A stretch of 64,000 nucleotides of DNA. It comes from Sanguibacter gelidistatuariae (GTDB lineage Bacteria; Actinomycetota; Actinomycetes; Actinomycetales; Cellulomonadaceae). Position 1 is the first letter of the stretch. Each line of letters starts with the position of its first letter. Positions 25,629 through 35,020 of this stretch are shown in pieces. Location of the stretch: the NCBI RefSeq assembly GCF_900096585.1, contig NZ_FMYH01000005.1:1-64000 (forward strand). Reading direction: 5' to 3'. The position numbers and the translations under genes are program-made. Below the pieces are notes generated by a model that did no database searches, was not told where the DNA came from, and saw nothing but the letters and a program-made list of their open reading frames with translations.

Positions 25629-26837
25629 ATGCACGTACTGATCGCCCCCGACCGGTTCGCCGGCGCGGACACCGACTCGACCGACTCCACCACATCCACC
25701 GACTTCACCGGCGCCGACGGTACGCGCCGGATCGGCGCGGCGCTGGTGGCCGGGTGGCTGCGGGGCGCGACCCACGACACCGTGGATCTGTGCCCGCTGT
25801 CCGACGGCGGGCCCGGCTTCGCAGGTCTCCTCGCCCAGGCCTGTGGTTGGGCGCCCCCGGACGCCGACGGCGTGCTGGGAGTCGCCGGGGCGAGGACCGC
25901 CTACATCGACTCCGCCGTCGCCCTCGCGGCGAGCTCGCAGGACGGGTCCGCACCCGTAGCCGCGCAGATCGAACGCGCGATCGCCGCGGGCGCGACCCGC
26001 ATCGTCGTCGGGCTGGGTACACCCACAGACCTGCCCGGCCTGCCCGACGCCGGGGCCGGGCTGCTCGCGGCCCTCGGGGTGCGGGGTCTCGGTGCACGTG
26101 GCCTCGGCGGCGAGGCTCCTCGCCCCGACGGGCTGGGAGAGGTCCTCGACCGACTGCGGGGGATCGACCTCGTTGCCGCCACGGCGACCGACATCCCGCT
26201 GCTCGGTCTGCACGGGGCGAGCGCCGGCGCGGCCGACGCCGGAGCGTCGACCCGCGAGGCAGCCCAGCAGCGCGAGCGGGAGATCGGGCGGGTCGCCGAT
26301 GCCCTGTGGCAGGCGCGCGAACGTGCGCGGGCAGCGAGTCCCAGCGCGGGTCTGCTCGCTCTCGCGCCCGCCCAGGCCGTGATGGTCACGCCCCGGGCCC
26401 GGGATCTGACCGCGCTGCCCGGGGCGGGGGCCGGCGGCGGGCTGGGCTTCGCGCTCGCCCTGCTCGGCGCCCGGCTGCTGCCCGGTGCCACCGTCTACGC
26501 CCAGGTGGTCGGTCTCACCGCCCGGGCCCAGTCCGCGGACCTGGTGATCACCGCCCGCGAGGACCTCGACGGTGCCTCCTTCCACGGGTCGGGGGTCGAG
26601 CAGGCCGCGCTCGCGGCCAGCGGCTACGGCATCGCGTGCGTGGCCCTGGCCGAGCGGAGCATGATGAACCGCCGCGAGCTGGCGGCCGTGGGCCTCAGCG
26701 CGTCCTACCCGTTGCGGCCCGACGGCGCCGGCTCTCAACGCGCTGAGTCCGTCGAGGCTCGGGCGGGGGCCGTCGCCGAGCGGGTCGCACGATCGTGGTC
26801 GCCGTCCTGGTCCGGGGCGGCGCCGGGACCCTCGTGA
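25629..26837 (+). CDS. Glycerate kinase-like protein
   Basis: A 402-residue protein related to the GarK/GlxK glycerate kinases, which phosphorylate glycerate with ATP. Visible motifs are the N-terminal MHVLIAPDRFAG, VDLCPLSDGGPGF, PGAGAGGGLGFALALLGARL and the late SADLVITAREDLDGASFHG. In typical enzymes the last motif is TGEGxxDxQS; here it reads AREDLDGASF, so conserved glycines differ and activity may be altered. It contains a low-complexity DSTDSTTSTDFT near residue 17. It is divergent from nadA. A weak AGGTGAAG lies upstream of the ATG at 25629. Confidence 0.75.
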   Translation: MHVLIAPDRFAGADTDSTDSTTSTDFTGADGTRRIGAALVAGWLRGATHDTVDLCPLSDGGPGFAGLLAQACGWAPPDADGVLGVAGARTAYIDSAVALAASSQDGSAPVAAQIERAIAAGATRIVVGLGTPTDLPGLPDAGAGLLAALGVRGLGARGLGGEAPRPDGLGEVLDRLRGIDLVAATATDIPLLGLHGASAGAADAGASTREAAQQREREIGRVADALWQARERARAASPSAGLLALAPAQAVMVTPRARDLTALPGAGAGGGLGFALALLGARLLPGATVYAQVVGLTARAQSADLVITAREDLDGASFHGSGVEQAALAASGYGIACVALAERSMMNRRELAAVGLSASYPLRPDGAGSQRAESVEARAGAVAERVARSWSPSWSGAAPGPS

Positions 26838-27017
26838 GGGACCTCGTCCCCGCCGCCAGGGTCGCCGGGGAGGATCGACGGTCGGTCGAGGGCTTAGGCT
26901 GGTGGAACAAAACCCGACGGCGCATGGTTGCTGATGATCGTGGGCTGTGACGGAAGTTGCATCCATCGCGAGACACCGACTGTTCGTCACTAGTTTTCTT
27001 CACTGTGGGGAGACACC

Positions 27018-27368
27018 ATGAGCGAGACCACCGAGACTGCAACCCACGGCGTGCTGCTGTCTGACTTTGCCGGCCAGAAGATCCGCGCCCTGCTCGAGCA
27101 GGAGGGCCGCGACGACCTGCGCCTGCGCGTCGCTGTCCAGCCCGGCGGCTGCTCCGGCCTGATCTACCAGCTGTACTTCGACGAGCGCGTGCTCGAGGGC
27201 GATGCACTGCGCGACTACGACGGTGTTGAGGTCGTCGTGGACAAGATGAGCGTCCCCTACCTCGAGGGCGCCACGATCGACTTCGCGGACACGATCGAGA
27301 AGCAGGGCTTCACGATCGACAACCCGAACGCCGGCGAAGGCTGTGCCTGTGGCGGCTCCTTCGCCTGA
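27018..27368 (+). CDS. erpA: Iron-sulfur cluster insertion protein (ErpA/HesB type)
   Basis: A 116-residue A-type carrier that delivers Fe-S clusters to apo-enzymes. The three cluster cysteines are in QPGGCSGLIYQLYFDE and GEGCACGGSFA (CxC). The length and C-terminus are typical of the actinobacterial protein. GGGGAG lies about six bases before the ATG. It is convergent with tusA across a strong hairpin. Likely clients in the window include LipA, NadA and the Rieske protein. Confidence 0.93.
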   Translation: MSETTETATHGVLLSDFAGQKIRALLEQEGRDDLRLRVAVQPGGCSGLIYQLYFDERVLEGDALRDYDGVEVVVDKMSVPYLEGATIDFADTIEKQGFTIDNPNAGEGCACGGSFA

Positions 27369-27393
27369 GCATGATCCACCCGATCAGGGTGGC

Positions 27394-27440
27394 GACACGA
27401 GCGGGGTCTGGGTGCTGGTCACCCGGACCCCGCTCGTGTC
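27394..27440. terminator. Hairpin terminator between erpA and tusA
   Basis: A 15-bp perfect outer stem (GACACGAGCGGGGTC at 27394-27408 with its complement ending at 27440) continues after one mismatch with five more pairs. It serves two convergent genes. Confidence 0.85.
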
Positions 27441-27453
27441 ATGTCCGGACGGA

Positions 27454-27711
27454 TCAGCCGCCGATCCGGACCGTGATCGCCTGGAACGGGCCGTCGTCGG
27501 CATCGACGTCGATCGATTCTTCGATCGTGTGTCCGCGCATCCTGGCCCAGGCGGGGACGTCGTAGACCGCGGCGGGATCGGTCGACCACACGGTCACCCG
27601 ATCCCCGTCAGCGAGAGACTGGGCTTGGCGTGCCAGCCGGATCACCGGGATCGGGCAGCGCAGCCCGCGCGCATCGACGACCGTGGCTCGGTCCTTCTCT
27701 TCTCCGGTCAC
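27454..27711 (-). CDS. tusA: TusA-type sulfur carrier protein
   Basis: An 85-residue SirA/TusA-fold protein. The sulfur-carrying Cys is in VDARGLRCPIPVIRLAR (CPxP). Such proteins accept persulfide from a desulfurase and hand it to thiolation or cofactor pathways. The start is GTG (27709-27711), overlapping the stop of the upstream cysteine-desulfurase-like gene (GTGA), so the two are coupled. This gene order implies sulfur transfer between the two products. Confidence 0.92.
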   Translation of the reverse strand: MTGEEKDRATVVDARGLRCPIPVIRLARQAQSLADGDRVTVWSTDPAAVYDVPAWARMRGHTIEESIDVDADDGPFQAITVRIGG

Positions 27712-28994
27712 AGCGACTCAACACCGAGCATGGCCCGGACCCGGGCGACCGCACCGGGGAGCGTGGCGAGGAACCGTTCCACGTCCGCGAGCGTCGTCGT
27801 GCGGTCCACGCCGATGCGCACGTTGCCGTGCGTGAGCACGCCCATGGCGGCGAGCACATGGCTGGGCTCGAGGGCGCTCGACGTGCACGCCGACCCCGAG
27901 CCCACCGCAAAACCGGCCCTGTCGAGCTCGGAGACGAGGGCCTCGCCGTCGACGAAGAGGCACGAGAAGGTCGCGACGTGAGGGAGCCGGTCGAGCGGGT
28001 CGCCGACCACCTCGACGTCGGCCACGAGCTGGGGGACCCGGGTCCGCACGAGGTCGACGAGCGCGCGCCGTCGGGCGTCCTCAGAGTCACGGTCCTCGAT
28101 GCAGGCCTGGAGCGCGACCGCAGCCGCGAAGGCCGACGGCACGGCCACGCCGCCGGGGAACCAGGTGCCGGAGTCCTCGGGCCAGTCCGCCGTGGAGCGC
28201 ACGCCCCGACGCACCACGAGCACGCCGACGCCGGTCGGTCCACCCCAGTCCGCGCTGTCCGCGGCGAGCAGGTCCCAGCTGGTGGGGATCTCGACGTGGC
28301 CGAGCGCCGCGCCCGCGTCGACCAGGAGCGGGACGCCCGCCGCGCGGGCCGCATGATGGACGGCCTCGAGGGGCTGCAGAGTGCCCACCTCGCCGTTGGA
28401 GTGCTGGAGGGCCGCTAGGGCGACCCCGGGAGAAGCGATCGCCCGGGAGAAGGCGGCGGCGTCGACCCGGCCGAGGGGGTCCACGCCCACGATCTCGTGG
28501 CGGGCTCCGTCCGGGCCGCGCGCGGTGACGAAGGCCGCGGCGTCGAGCACAGCCGCGCGCTCGACCGCCGAGGTGACGACGGTCGTCCCGGTCCGCCGGC
28601 GGCCGAGGGCGACCGCGCGGACCCCCGCGTGCAACGCGGCGACGTGCGAGGGGGCGAAGTGGACCTCTTCGGTGCGGGCGCCCACCGCGCCCGCGACCGC
28701 CTCGCGGGCGCCCCAGAGCAGAGCCGCGGCGCGGCGGGACTCTGAGTGCAGACGGTGAGGATCCGCCCAGCCCTCGGCCAGAGCCTGGTCGAGGGCCTGG
28801 CGCGCGAGGGGGTGCAGGCGAGCACTCCCGCCGGCGTCCAGGTGGACCCGGGCGGAGGGAGCGGCAGGCGTCGGGCGGGGGGAGCTGGCGTGCGAAGCTA
28901 CGGGATCGACCACCCACCCACGGTAGCGCGGCACTCTGGGCGCGAGGTCGGCGCGCAGTTGGGGCGTGGCGCCCGGGGCCTCCGCGAGGGACAT
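27708..28994 (-). CDS. Cysteine desulfurase-like protein lacking the PLP lysine
   Basis: A 428-residue class V aminotransferase-fold protein. The C-terminal active loop GSGSACTSSALEPSHVLAAM matches the persulfide-forming loop of IscS/NifS, including the catalytic Cys. The PLP site is altered. Where IscS has SGHKIYGPKG this protein reads SADWGGPTG after WDLLAAD, so the Schiff-base Lys is missing. The PLP-stacking His (EHKAVLD) reads VERAAVLD. VDAGAALG keeps the Asp, and QHSNGEVGT is near normal. It may be a sulfur-handling pseudoenzyme or may use another Lys. The start is uncertain: the frame begins at 28994, but the V of WVVDPVASHA (about 28911) is possible. It is coupled to tusA. Confidence 0.8.
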   Translation of the reverse strand: MSLAEAPGATPQLRADLAPRVPRYRGWVVDPVASHASSPRPTPAAPSARVHLDAGGSARLHPLARQALDQALAEGWADPHRLHSESRRAAALLWGAREAVAGAVGARTEEVHFAPSHVAALHAGVRAVALGRRRTGTTVVTSAVERAAVLDAAAFVTARGPDGARHEIVGVDPLGRVDAAAFSRAIASPGVALAALQHSNGEVGTLQPLEAVHHAARAAGVPLLVDAGAALGHVEIPTSWDLLAADSADWGGPTGVGVLVVRRGVRSTADWPEDSGTWFPGGVAVPSAFAAAVALQACIEDRDSEDARRRALVDLVRTRVPQLVADVEVVGDPLDRLPHVATFSCLFVDGEALVSELDRAGFAVGSGSACTSSALEPSHVLAAMGVLTHGNVRIGVDRTTTLADVERFLATLPGAVARVRAMLGVESL

Positions 28995-29183
28995 TCAGGG
29001 CTTTAGGTCCTAGGTTCGTGACAGACCCGAGAGCCGTGTTAGAAAGACGTCAAGGTGCCACATTTCTCACACCCGTCTGGCGTGCTCAGGGCCCGTTCTG
29101 GCCCCAACCCGCGATACGCTTCATGCTATCGAGGACGAAGGTCCTGTGTGCTGCCCGTGCTCGGGTAGTGAGCAGGACGTGAA

Positions 29184-30098
29184 GTGAAAGGCCCCCCCTT
29201 GCGCTCGGAACGCCCCACTCTTAGTCGGAAGACAGCAGGACGGCTCGTTGTAGCAGCCGCGCTTGTCAGCCTTGCCGTGTCCGGATGTTCCCCCGAAGCC
29301 CAGCGTGGCTTCCTCCCGGGGTACGACGACGGACCCGTCACCAACCAGACGGACCGGATCACAGACATGTGGGTCGGTTCATGGGTTGCGGCCCTGATCG
29401 TCGGCATCTTCACCTGGGGCCTGATGCTCTGGTGTGTCGTGGCCTACCGCAAGCGTAAGAACGACAAGACGCTTCCGATCCAGACCCGCTACCACCTGCC
29501 GCTCGAGATCATGTACACGATCGTGCCGATCGTCATGGTCGGCGTCCTGTTCTTCTTCACCCAGCGCGACATCTCCGAGATGCGCGCGACGGACGCCGAA
29601 CCGGACGTCACGATCCAGGTGGTCGGCAAGCAGTGGAGCTGGGACTTCAACTACCTGGACTCCGACGTCTACGACACCGGTCAGCACGCCGTCAACGTCG
29701 GCGAGCTCACCACGGACCTCGGTGCCCCCGGCACCAACGAGTCGTTCCCGACCCTGTACCTCCCGGTCAACAAGGTCGTGGAGTTCCAGCTCGAGTCGCG
29801 GGACGTCATCCACTCCTTCTGGATCCCCGCCTTCATCGACAAGATGGACATGATCCCGTTCCGGACGAACGTCTGGCAGGTCACGCCTACCCGCGAGGGA
29901 ATCTACGCGGGCAAGTGCGCCGAGCTGTGTGGCGAGTTCCACTCCGGGATGCTGTTCAACGTGAAGGTCGTCTCCCAGGAGGAGTACGACGCACACATGG
30001 CCGACCTTGCGGAACTGGGGCAGACCGGGTCTCTCGGGCTCGACCTCAACCGTCAACAACACGAGGCATCCAGTGCCTCCACAGAGGGTGAGCACTGA
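29184..30098 (+). CDS. ctaC: Cytochrome c oxidase subunit II
   Basis: The CuA-bearing subunit of the aa3 oxidase, which receives electrons from the diheme QcrC. The 304-residue protein begins with a lipoprotein signal (lipobox AVSGC near residue 34). Two membrane helices follow ([20 protein letters not shown] and [19 protein letters not shown]). The cupredoxin domain carries [23 protein letters not shown] and the CuA motif [12 protein letters not shown]. The GTG at 29184 has AGCAGGA upstream. The stop overlaps the ctaD start (TGATG). It heads ctaC-ctaD-ctaF. Confidence 0.96.
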   Translation: MKGPPLRSERPTLSRKTAGRLVVAAALVSLAVSGCSPEAQRGFLPGYDDGPVTNQTDRITDMWVGSWVAALIVGIFTWGLMLWCVVAYRKRKNDKTLPIQTRYHLPLEIMYTIVPIVMVGVLFFFTQRDISEMRATDAEPDVTIQVVGKQWSWDFNYLDSDVYDTGQHAVNVGELTTDLGAPGTNESFPTLYLPVNKVVEFQLESRDVIHSFWIPAFIDKMDMIPFRTNVWQVTPTREGIYAGKCAELCGEFHSGMLFNVKVVSQEEYDAHMADLAELGQTGSLGLDLNRQQHEASSASTEGEH

Positions 30099-31870
30099 TG
30101 GCCAGCGCCGTAGCTGTGGTCCCCGGGCTGGCGCCCTCGCGCCAGAACCTGGGCCGGACCGTGATCAAGTGGATCACGTCGACCGACCACAAGACGATCG
30201 GGTACATGTACCTGATCACCTCGTTCATCTTCTTCTGCATCGGCGGCCTGATGGCCCTGGTGATCCGTGCCGAGCTCTTCGAGCCGGGCATCCAGATCGT
30301 CCAGAGCAACGAGCAGTACAACCAGCTCTTCACGATGCACGGCACGATCATGCTGCTGCTGTTCGCGACGCCGCTCTTCGCCGGCTTCGCCAACGTGATC
30401 ATGCCGCTTCAGATCGGTGCACCCGACGTCGCGTTCCCGCGTCTGAACATGTTCGCGTACTGGCTCTACCTCTTCGGTGGTCTTATCGCCTCGGCGGGGT
30501 TCTTCACCCCGCAGGGCGCGGCCTCCTTCGGCTGGTTCGCTTACGCACCGCTCTCCAACACGACGTTCAGCCCGGGCCTGGGCGGTGACCTGTGGGTCTT
30601 CGGCCTTGTGATGACCGGGTTCGGAACGATCCTCGGTGCGGTCAACTTCATCACCACGATCATCACCATGCGCGCACCCGGCATGACGATGTTCCGCATG
30701 CCGATCTTCACCTGGAACACCCTCGTCACGAGCATGCTCGTGCTGATGGCCTTCCCGCCGCTGGCCGCCGCGCTGTTCGCGCTGGGCGCCGACCGGCGAC
30801 TAGGTGCGCAGATCTTCAACCCCGAGAACGGGGGCGCGATCCTCTGGCAACACCTGTTCTGGTTCTTCGGTCACCCAGAGGTCTACATCATCGCGATCCC
30901 CTTCTTCGGGATCGTCAGCGAGATCTTTCCGGTCTTCAGCCGCAAGCCGATCTTCGGGTACAAGGGACTCGTGTACGCGACGATCGCGATCGCTGCGCTG
31001 TCGGTGACCGTGTGGGCGCACCACATGTACGCCACCGGCGCGGTCCTGCTGCCGTTCTTCTCCTTCATGACGATGCTTATCGCCGTCCCGACGGGCGTGA
31101 AGTTCTTCAACTGGATCGGCACGATGTGGCGGGGCAAGCTCACCTTCGAGACGCCCATGCTCTGGTCGATCGGCTTCCTCATCACGTTCCTCTTCGGTGG
31201 CCTGACCGGTGTCATCCTGTCCAGCCCGGTCATGGACTTCCACGTCACAGACTCGTACTTCGTCGTGGCGCACTTCCACTACGTCGTCTTCGGCACCGTC
31301 GTGTTCGCAATGTTCGCGGGCTTCTACTTCTGGTGGCCCAAGTTCACCGGTCGGATGCTCAACGAGCGCCTCGGCAAGCTCCACTTCTGGATGCTGTTCG
31401 TCGGTTTCCACATGACCTTCCTCATCCAGCACTGGCTTGGTGTCAAGGGCATGCCTCGTCGGTACGCCGACTACATGCCCCAGGAAGGCTTCACCTGGAT
31501 GAACCAGGTGTCCACGATCGGCGCATTCCTGCTGGCCGCCTCGACCCTGCCGTTCCTGTGGAACATCTACATCACGTGGCGCAACGCGCCGCTGGTGACC
31601 GTGGACGACCCGTGGGGCTACGGCGGATCGCTCGAGTGGGCGACGTCCTGCCCGCCGCCTCGCCACAACTTCACCTCGCTCCCGCGGATCCGTTCCGAGC
31701 GCCCGGCCTTCGACCTGCACCACCCTGAGGTCGCGGCGATGGACCATCACGGCTCGGAGCAGAAGCACCTTGACCATGTGTTCGGTGAGTCTGACCGCCG
31801 CGGAGAGCAAGCGTCCGCAGCGCAGCGTGTCATCGACAACGACGCCCGTGACGAGGGGAGCAACCGATGA
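30098..31870 (+). CDS. ctaD: Cytochrome c oxidase subunit I
   Basis: The catalytic subunit with heme a, heme a3 and CuB. It has 590 residues and about 12 helices. Metal ligands are in [15 protein letters not shown] (heme a His), [11 protein letters not shown] (CuB His with the cross-linked Tyr), [10 protein letters not shown] (two CuB His) and [11 protein letters not shown] (heme a3 and heme a His). The E of HPEVY marks an A-type oxidase. Start overlaps ctaC by one base, stop overlaps ctaF by ATGA. Confidence 0.98.
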   Translation: MASAVAVVPGLAPSRQNLGRTVIKWITSTDHKTIGYMYLITSFIFFCIGGLMALVIRAELFEPGIQIVQSNEQYNQLFTMHGTIMLLLFATPLFAGFANVIMPLQIGAPDVAFPRLNMFAYWLYLFGGLIASAGFFTPQGAASFGWFAYAPLSNTTFSPGLGGDLWVFGLVMTGFGTILGAVNFITTIITMRAPGMTMFRMPIFTWNTLVTSMLVLMAFPPLAAALFALGADRRLGAQIFNPENGGAILWQHLFWFFGHPEVYIIAIPFFGIVSEIFPVFSRKPIFGYKGLVYATIAIAALSVTVWAHHMYATGAVLLPFFSFMTMLIAVPTGVKFFNWIGTMWRGKLTFETPMLWSIGFLITFLFGGLTGVILSSPVMDFHVTDSYFVVAHFHYVVFGTVVFAMFAGFYFWWPKFTGRMLNERLGKLHFWMLFVGFHMTFLIQHWLGVKGMPRRYADYMPQEGFTWMNQVSTIGAFLLAASTLPFLWNIYITWRNAPLVTVDDPWGYGGSLEWATSCPPPRHNFTSLPRIRSERPAFDLHHPEVAAMDHHGSEQKHLDHVFGESDRRGEQASAAQRVIDNDARDEGSNR

Positions 31871-32265
31871 AGATCGAGAGCAGACTGTTCGTCTTCCTTG
31901 TCCCCTTCTTCCTTGTCGTGGCGCTCTCCTACGGATTGCTGAGCGACTGGGAACCTGTCGGTTCCGTCGGGCTGCTGCTGCTCGTCGGCCTCGTGGCCAT
32001 GATCGGCTCGTACCTCGTGGTGACCGGGAAGCGGATGGACCCGAGGCCCGAGGACGACCCTTACGGTGAGATCGAGCAGGGCGCCGGCGAGCAGGGTGTG
32101 TACGCCCCGTGGAGCTGGTGGCCCCTCGCGATCGCCTCGGGTGCGGCGATCTGCTTCCTGGGCCTGGCTGTCGGCTGGTGGGTCTTCGGGATCGGCGTCG
32201 TCGTCTCGATCCTTGCCCTCGTAGGCTGGGTGTTCGAGTTCTCCCGCGGACAGCACGCGCACTGA
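31867..32265 (+). CDS. ctaF: Cytochrome c oxidase subunit IV (actinobacterial CtaF)
   Basis: A 132-residue accessory subunit with four helices: [58 protein letters not shown] and [20 protein letters not shown]. The cytoplasmic loop [19 protein letters not shown] is characteristic of the actinobacterial protein. The ATG overlaps the ctaD stop. A strong terminator follows. Confidence 0.93.
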   Translation: MKIESRLFVFLVPFFLVVALSYGLLSDWEPVGSVGLLLLVGLVAMIGSYLVVTGKRMDPRPEDDPYGEIEQGAGEQGVYAPWSWWPLAIASGAAICFLGLAVGWWVFGIGVVVSILALVGWVFEFSRGQHAH

Positions 32266-32328
32266 TTGTGATCGACGGGCTCTACGCGCTGACCGAAGAG
32301 CAGCACGACTGAACGGCTGAAGTATTTG

Positions 32329-32371
32329 ACGGCGGTGGGACCCAGGCCATGAGCCTGGGTCCCACCGCCGT
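32329..32371 (+). terminator. Terminator of ctaCDF operon
   Basis: A perfect 19-bp stem (32329-32347 with 32353-32371) has a CATGA loop. It lies 63 bases after the ctaF stop. Confidence 0.88.
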
Positions 32372-32558
32372 TCTGCGTCGCGACGCCAGCTTCGCGGGGT
32401 ACGCAGAAGCGCCCTGTGCGGCGCCACCAGTCCGGGTCGACCACCGAGGGGGTCGTGAGTCTGGAAGGCGTGCACAGGGCGCTGAAGGCATCCTGCAGTC
32501 TGCTCGATGACGAGCGGACGTCGATTGATCCGGCAGAACTGGATCAATCAGCGCTGGA

Positions 32559-33185
32559 TCAGGCGGGGAGGATGAGTCCGGCCGTCTGCGTGCGGGCACG
32601 CGTGAAGCGGGCGTCGGCGTCGGCCCAGTTGACGATGTTCCACCAGGCTGCGACGTAGTCGGCTCGGACGTTCTGGTAGTCGAGGTAGTACGCGTGCTCC
32701 CAGACGTCGAGCAGCACGATCGGCGTCAGGCCCATCGGGATGTTCCCCTGCTGGTCGTAGAGCTGGACGATGATGAGCTTCGAGCCGAGGGAGTCCCAGG
32801 CCAGAATGGCCCAGCCGGAGCCCTGCACGCCCGCGGCGACGGCGCCGAAGTGCTTCTTGAAGGCGTCGAAGGAACCGAAGTCCTCGGCGATCGCGGCCGC
32901 CAGGTCGCCGGTCGGCTCACCGCCGCCTGCGGGGGAGAGGTTCGTCCAGAACGCGGAGTGGTTGACGTGCCCACCGAGGTTGAACGCCAGGTTCTTCTCG
33001 TGCAGGTTGATGGCCGCGAAGTCACCGTTCTCGCGAGCCTCAGCGAGCTTGTCGAGGGCCGTGTTGGCTCCCGTGACGTAGGCCTGGTGGTGCTTGGAGT
33101 GGTGAAGCTCCATGATCCGACCCGAGATGTGGGGCTCAAGCGCTCCGTAGTCGTAGCCGAGCTCAGGCAGTGTGTAGACAGCCAT
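32559..33185 (-). CDS. sodA: Superoxide dismutase (Mn/Fe type)
   Basis: It converts superoxide to oxygen and peroxide in the cytosol. The 208-residue protein has all four metal ligands: His in [19 protein letters not shown], His in GHVNHSAFW, and Asp and His in [16 protein letters not shown]. The start ATG at 33183-33185 has GGAGGAG upstream, which rules out the longer frame. The gene lies where the ctaCDF and ctaE-qcrCAB operons converge, so it is embedded in the respiratory locus. Confidence 0.97.
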   Translation of the reverse strand: MAVYTLPELGYDYGALEPHISGRIMELHHSKHHQAYVTGANTALDKLAEARENGDFAAINLHEKNLAFNLGGHVNHSAFWTNLSPAGGGEPTGDLAAAIAEDFGSFDAFKKHFGAVAAGVQGSGWAILAWDSLGSKLIIVQLYDQQGNIPMGLTPIVLLDVWEHAYYLDYQNVRADYVAAWWNIVNWADADARFTRARTQTAGLILPA

Positions 33186-33245
33186 GTTCGATCTCCTCCT
33201 GGAGGTATCTCGCAACCGTGATGTCGCGACGTCTATAAAAAGCGG

Positions 33246-33293
33246 ATGGCCCGCGACGATGCTCCCACAGGGTGGAAAACCGTCGCGGGCCAT
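33246..33293 (-). terminator. Terminator after qcrB
   Basis: ATGGCCCGCGACG (33246-33258) pairs perfectly with its complement at 33281-33293 across a 22-nt loop. It separates the bc1 operon from sodA on the same strand. Confidence 0.7.
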
Positions 33294-33313
33294 GCCCTAA
33301 CTCTGCAGCACGA

Positions 33314-35020
33314 TCAGTGCTGGTGCCCGTGACTGTCCGCGTCGTGGTCACTCACAGACGCCCCGCTGCCGCCGGCGAGCTGGGCCGCCGGTGCGTGGGC
33401 ATCGATCTGGTCGTGCTCACCGTGAGAGTGAGCAGCGGCCAGCTCGGTGGGGGTGACCGGCTCGACGCGGTCCTCGTAGAAGAACCGGGAGAGCTTCTGC
33501 AGGCGCGCGTCCTGCTTGAAGCCCTTGCGGCGTACCCCGCGAGAGTCCTCGCGCGGCTCGATCTCGAGGGGCTTGTGCGCGTCGTAGCTGACCCGCAGCC
33601 ACCGCTCCTGGTCGTTGATAGGCTTGTGCACCTCGATGTACTCACCATCCGCGAAGCGCACGATGCGACCGGTCTCGTGCCCGTGCAGGACGAGCTCGCG
33701 ATCCTTGCGCTGCAGGCCGATGCAGATCCGCTTGGTGATCCAGAACGCCAGCACGGGAGCGACGAAGAACCCGATGCGGAACACCCAGGTGATCGAGTTG
33801 ATCGACAGGCTGAAGTGCGTCGCGATGAGGTCGTTCGATCCGGCCAGGGCAAGGATGATGAACGCCGTCAAGAAGCCCACACCGAGCCCGGTGCGGACCG
33901 GCACGTTGCGCGGGCGGTCGAGCACGTGGTGCTCGCGCTTGTCCTTGGTCACAGCCGACTCGAGGAAGGGATAGACCGCGAGGAAGGTGAACAGGATGCC
34001 CGGGATGACCACGGCTGGGATGAGGACGTTGAGCGAGAGCGTGTAGCCGCCGATCACAAACTCGGCCTGGCCGGGCATGAGACGCAACGAACCCTCGAGG
34101 AAGAGCATGTACCAGTCGGGCTGCGCGCCGGCTCCGACGGGGGAGGGGTCGTACGGTCCGTAGTTCCAGACGTTGTTGATCGCCATCGTGGCACCCATGA
34201 GGGCGATGACACCGAAGACGATGAAGAAGAACCCACCGGCCTTGGCGACGTAGATCGGGAACAGCGGGAAGCCGACGACATTCTTGTCTGTGCGTCCACC
34301 ACCGGGGTACTGCGTGTGCTTGTGCACAACCACGAAGAGCAGATGCAGTCCGACGAGCGCCAGGATCAGCGCCGGTACCACGAGGATGTGGATCGTGAAC
34401 AGGCGCGGGATGATGTCGCCGCCGGGGAACTCTCCGCCGAAGACGAAGTAGGACATGTACGCGCCGATGACCGGGATCGCCTTGATGACACCGTCGGTGA
34501 TCCGCAGACCGTTGCCGGAGAGCACGTCGTCGGGCAGGGAGTAACCGGTGAAGCCGGCGGCCAGGCCCAGGATCATCAGGATGAAGCCGACCATCCAGTT
34601 CAGCTCACGCGGCTTGCGGAACGCGCCGGTGAAGAAGACGCGCATCATGTGCGTGACGATCGCAGCCATGAACAGCAGCGCCGCCCAGTGGTGGATCTGG
34701 CGCATCAGCAGCCCGCCACGGACCTCGAAGGAGAGCCGGAGCGTGGAGTTGAACGCCTCGGAGACGAGCTGGCCGCTCATCGTCGAGACGGGGCCTGTGT
34801 ACTCGACCAGGCCCATCGAGGGGACGAAGAACATCGTGAGGAACACGCCCGAGATGATCAGCACCACGAAGGAGTAGAGAGCGATCTCACCGAGCAGGAA
34901 GGACCAGTGGTCCGGGAAGATCTTGCGGGCGAAGCCCTTGACCACGCTGGCGATGCCGGTGCGCTGGTCGAGGTAGTCCGCGGCGCCGGCCAGGGGGCCC
35001 TGTGCTTGCGTGGTGCTCAT
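33314..35020 (-). CDS. qcrB: Cytochrome bc1 complex cytochrome b subunit
   Basis: The quinol-oxidising membrane subunit with two b hemes. The 568-residue protein has eight core helices. Heme His pairs are in RQIHHWAALLFMAAIVTHMM and IPRLFTIHILVVPALILAL plus VGLHLLFVVVHKH. The Qo-site PEWY motif appears as GAQPDWYMLF (PDWY, as in actinomycetes). The long cytoplasmic C-terminal tail ends in a His/Asp-rich stretch (HDADSHGHQH). The ATG overlaps the qcrA stop (ATGA). Confidence 0.96.
   Translation of the reverse strand: MSTTQAQGPLAGAADYLDQRTGIASVVKGFARKIFPDHWSFLLGEIALYSFVVLIISGVFLTMFFVPSMGLVEYTGPVSTMSGQLVSEAFNSTLRLSFEVRGGLLMRQIHHWAALLFMAAIVTHMMRVFFTGAFRKPRELNWMVGFILMILGLAAGFTGYSLPDDVLSGNGLRITDGVIKAIPVIGAYMSYFVFGGEFPGGDIIPRLFTIHILVVPALILALVGLHLLFVVVHKHTQYPGGGRTDKNVVGFPLFPIYVAKAGGFFFIVFGVIALMGATMAINNVWNYGPYDPSPVGAGAQPDWYMLFLEGSLRLMPGQAEFVIGGYTLSLNVLIPAVVIPGILFTFLAVYPFLESAVTKDKREHHVLDRPRNVPVRTGLGVGFLTAFIILALAGSNDLIATHFSLSINSITWVFRIGFFVAPVLAFWITKRICIGLQRKDRELVLHGHETGRIVRFADGEYIEVHKPINDQERWLRVSYDAHKPLEIEPREDSRGVRRKGFKQDARLQKLSRFFYEDRVEPVTPTELAAAHSHGEHDQIDAHAPAAQLAGGSGASVSDHDADSHGHQH

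Noticed and set aside
32268-32312. 14-codon frame after ctaF (GTG start)
   Set aside because: Too short, no ribosome binding site and no recognisable motif; probably chance.
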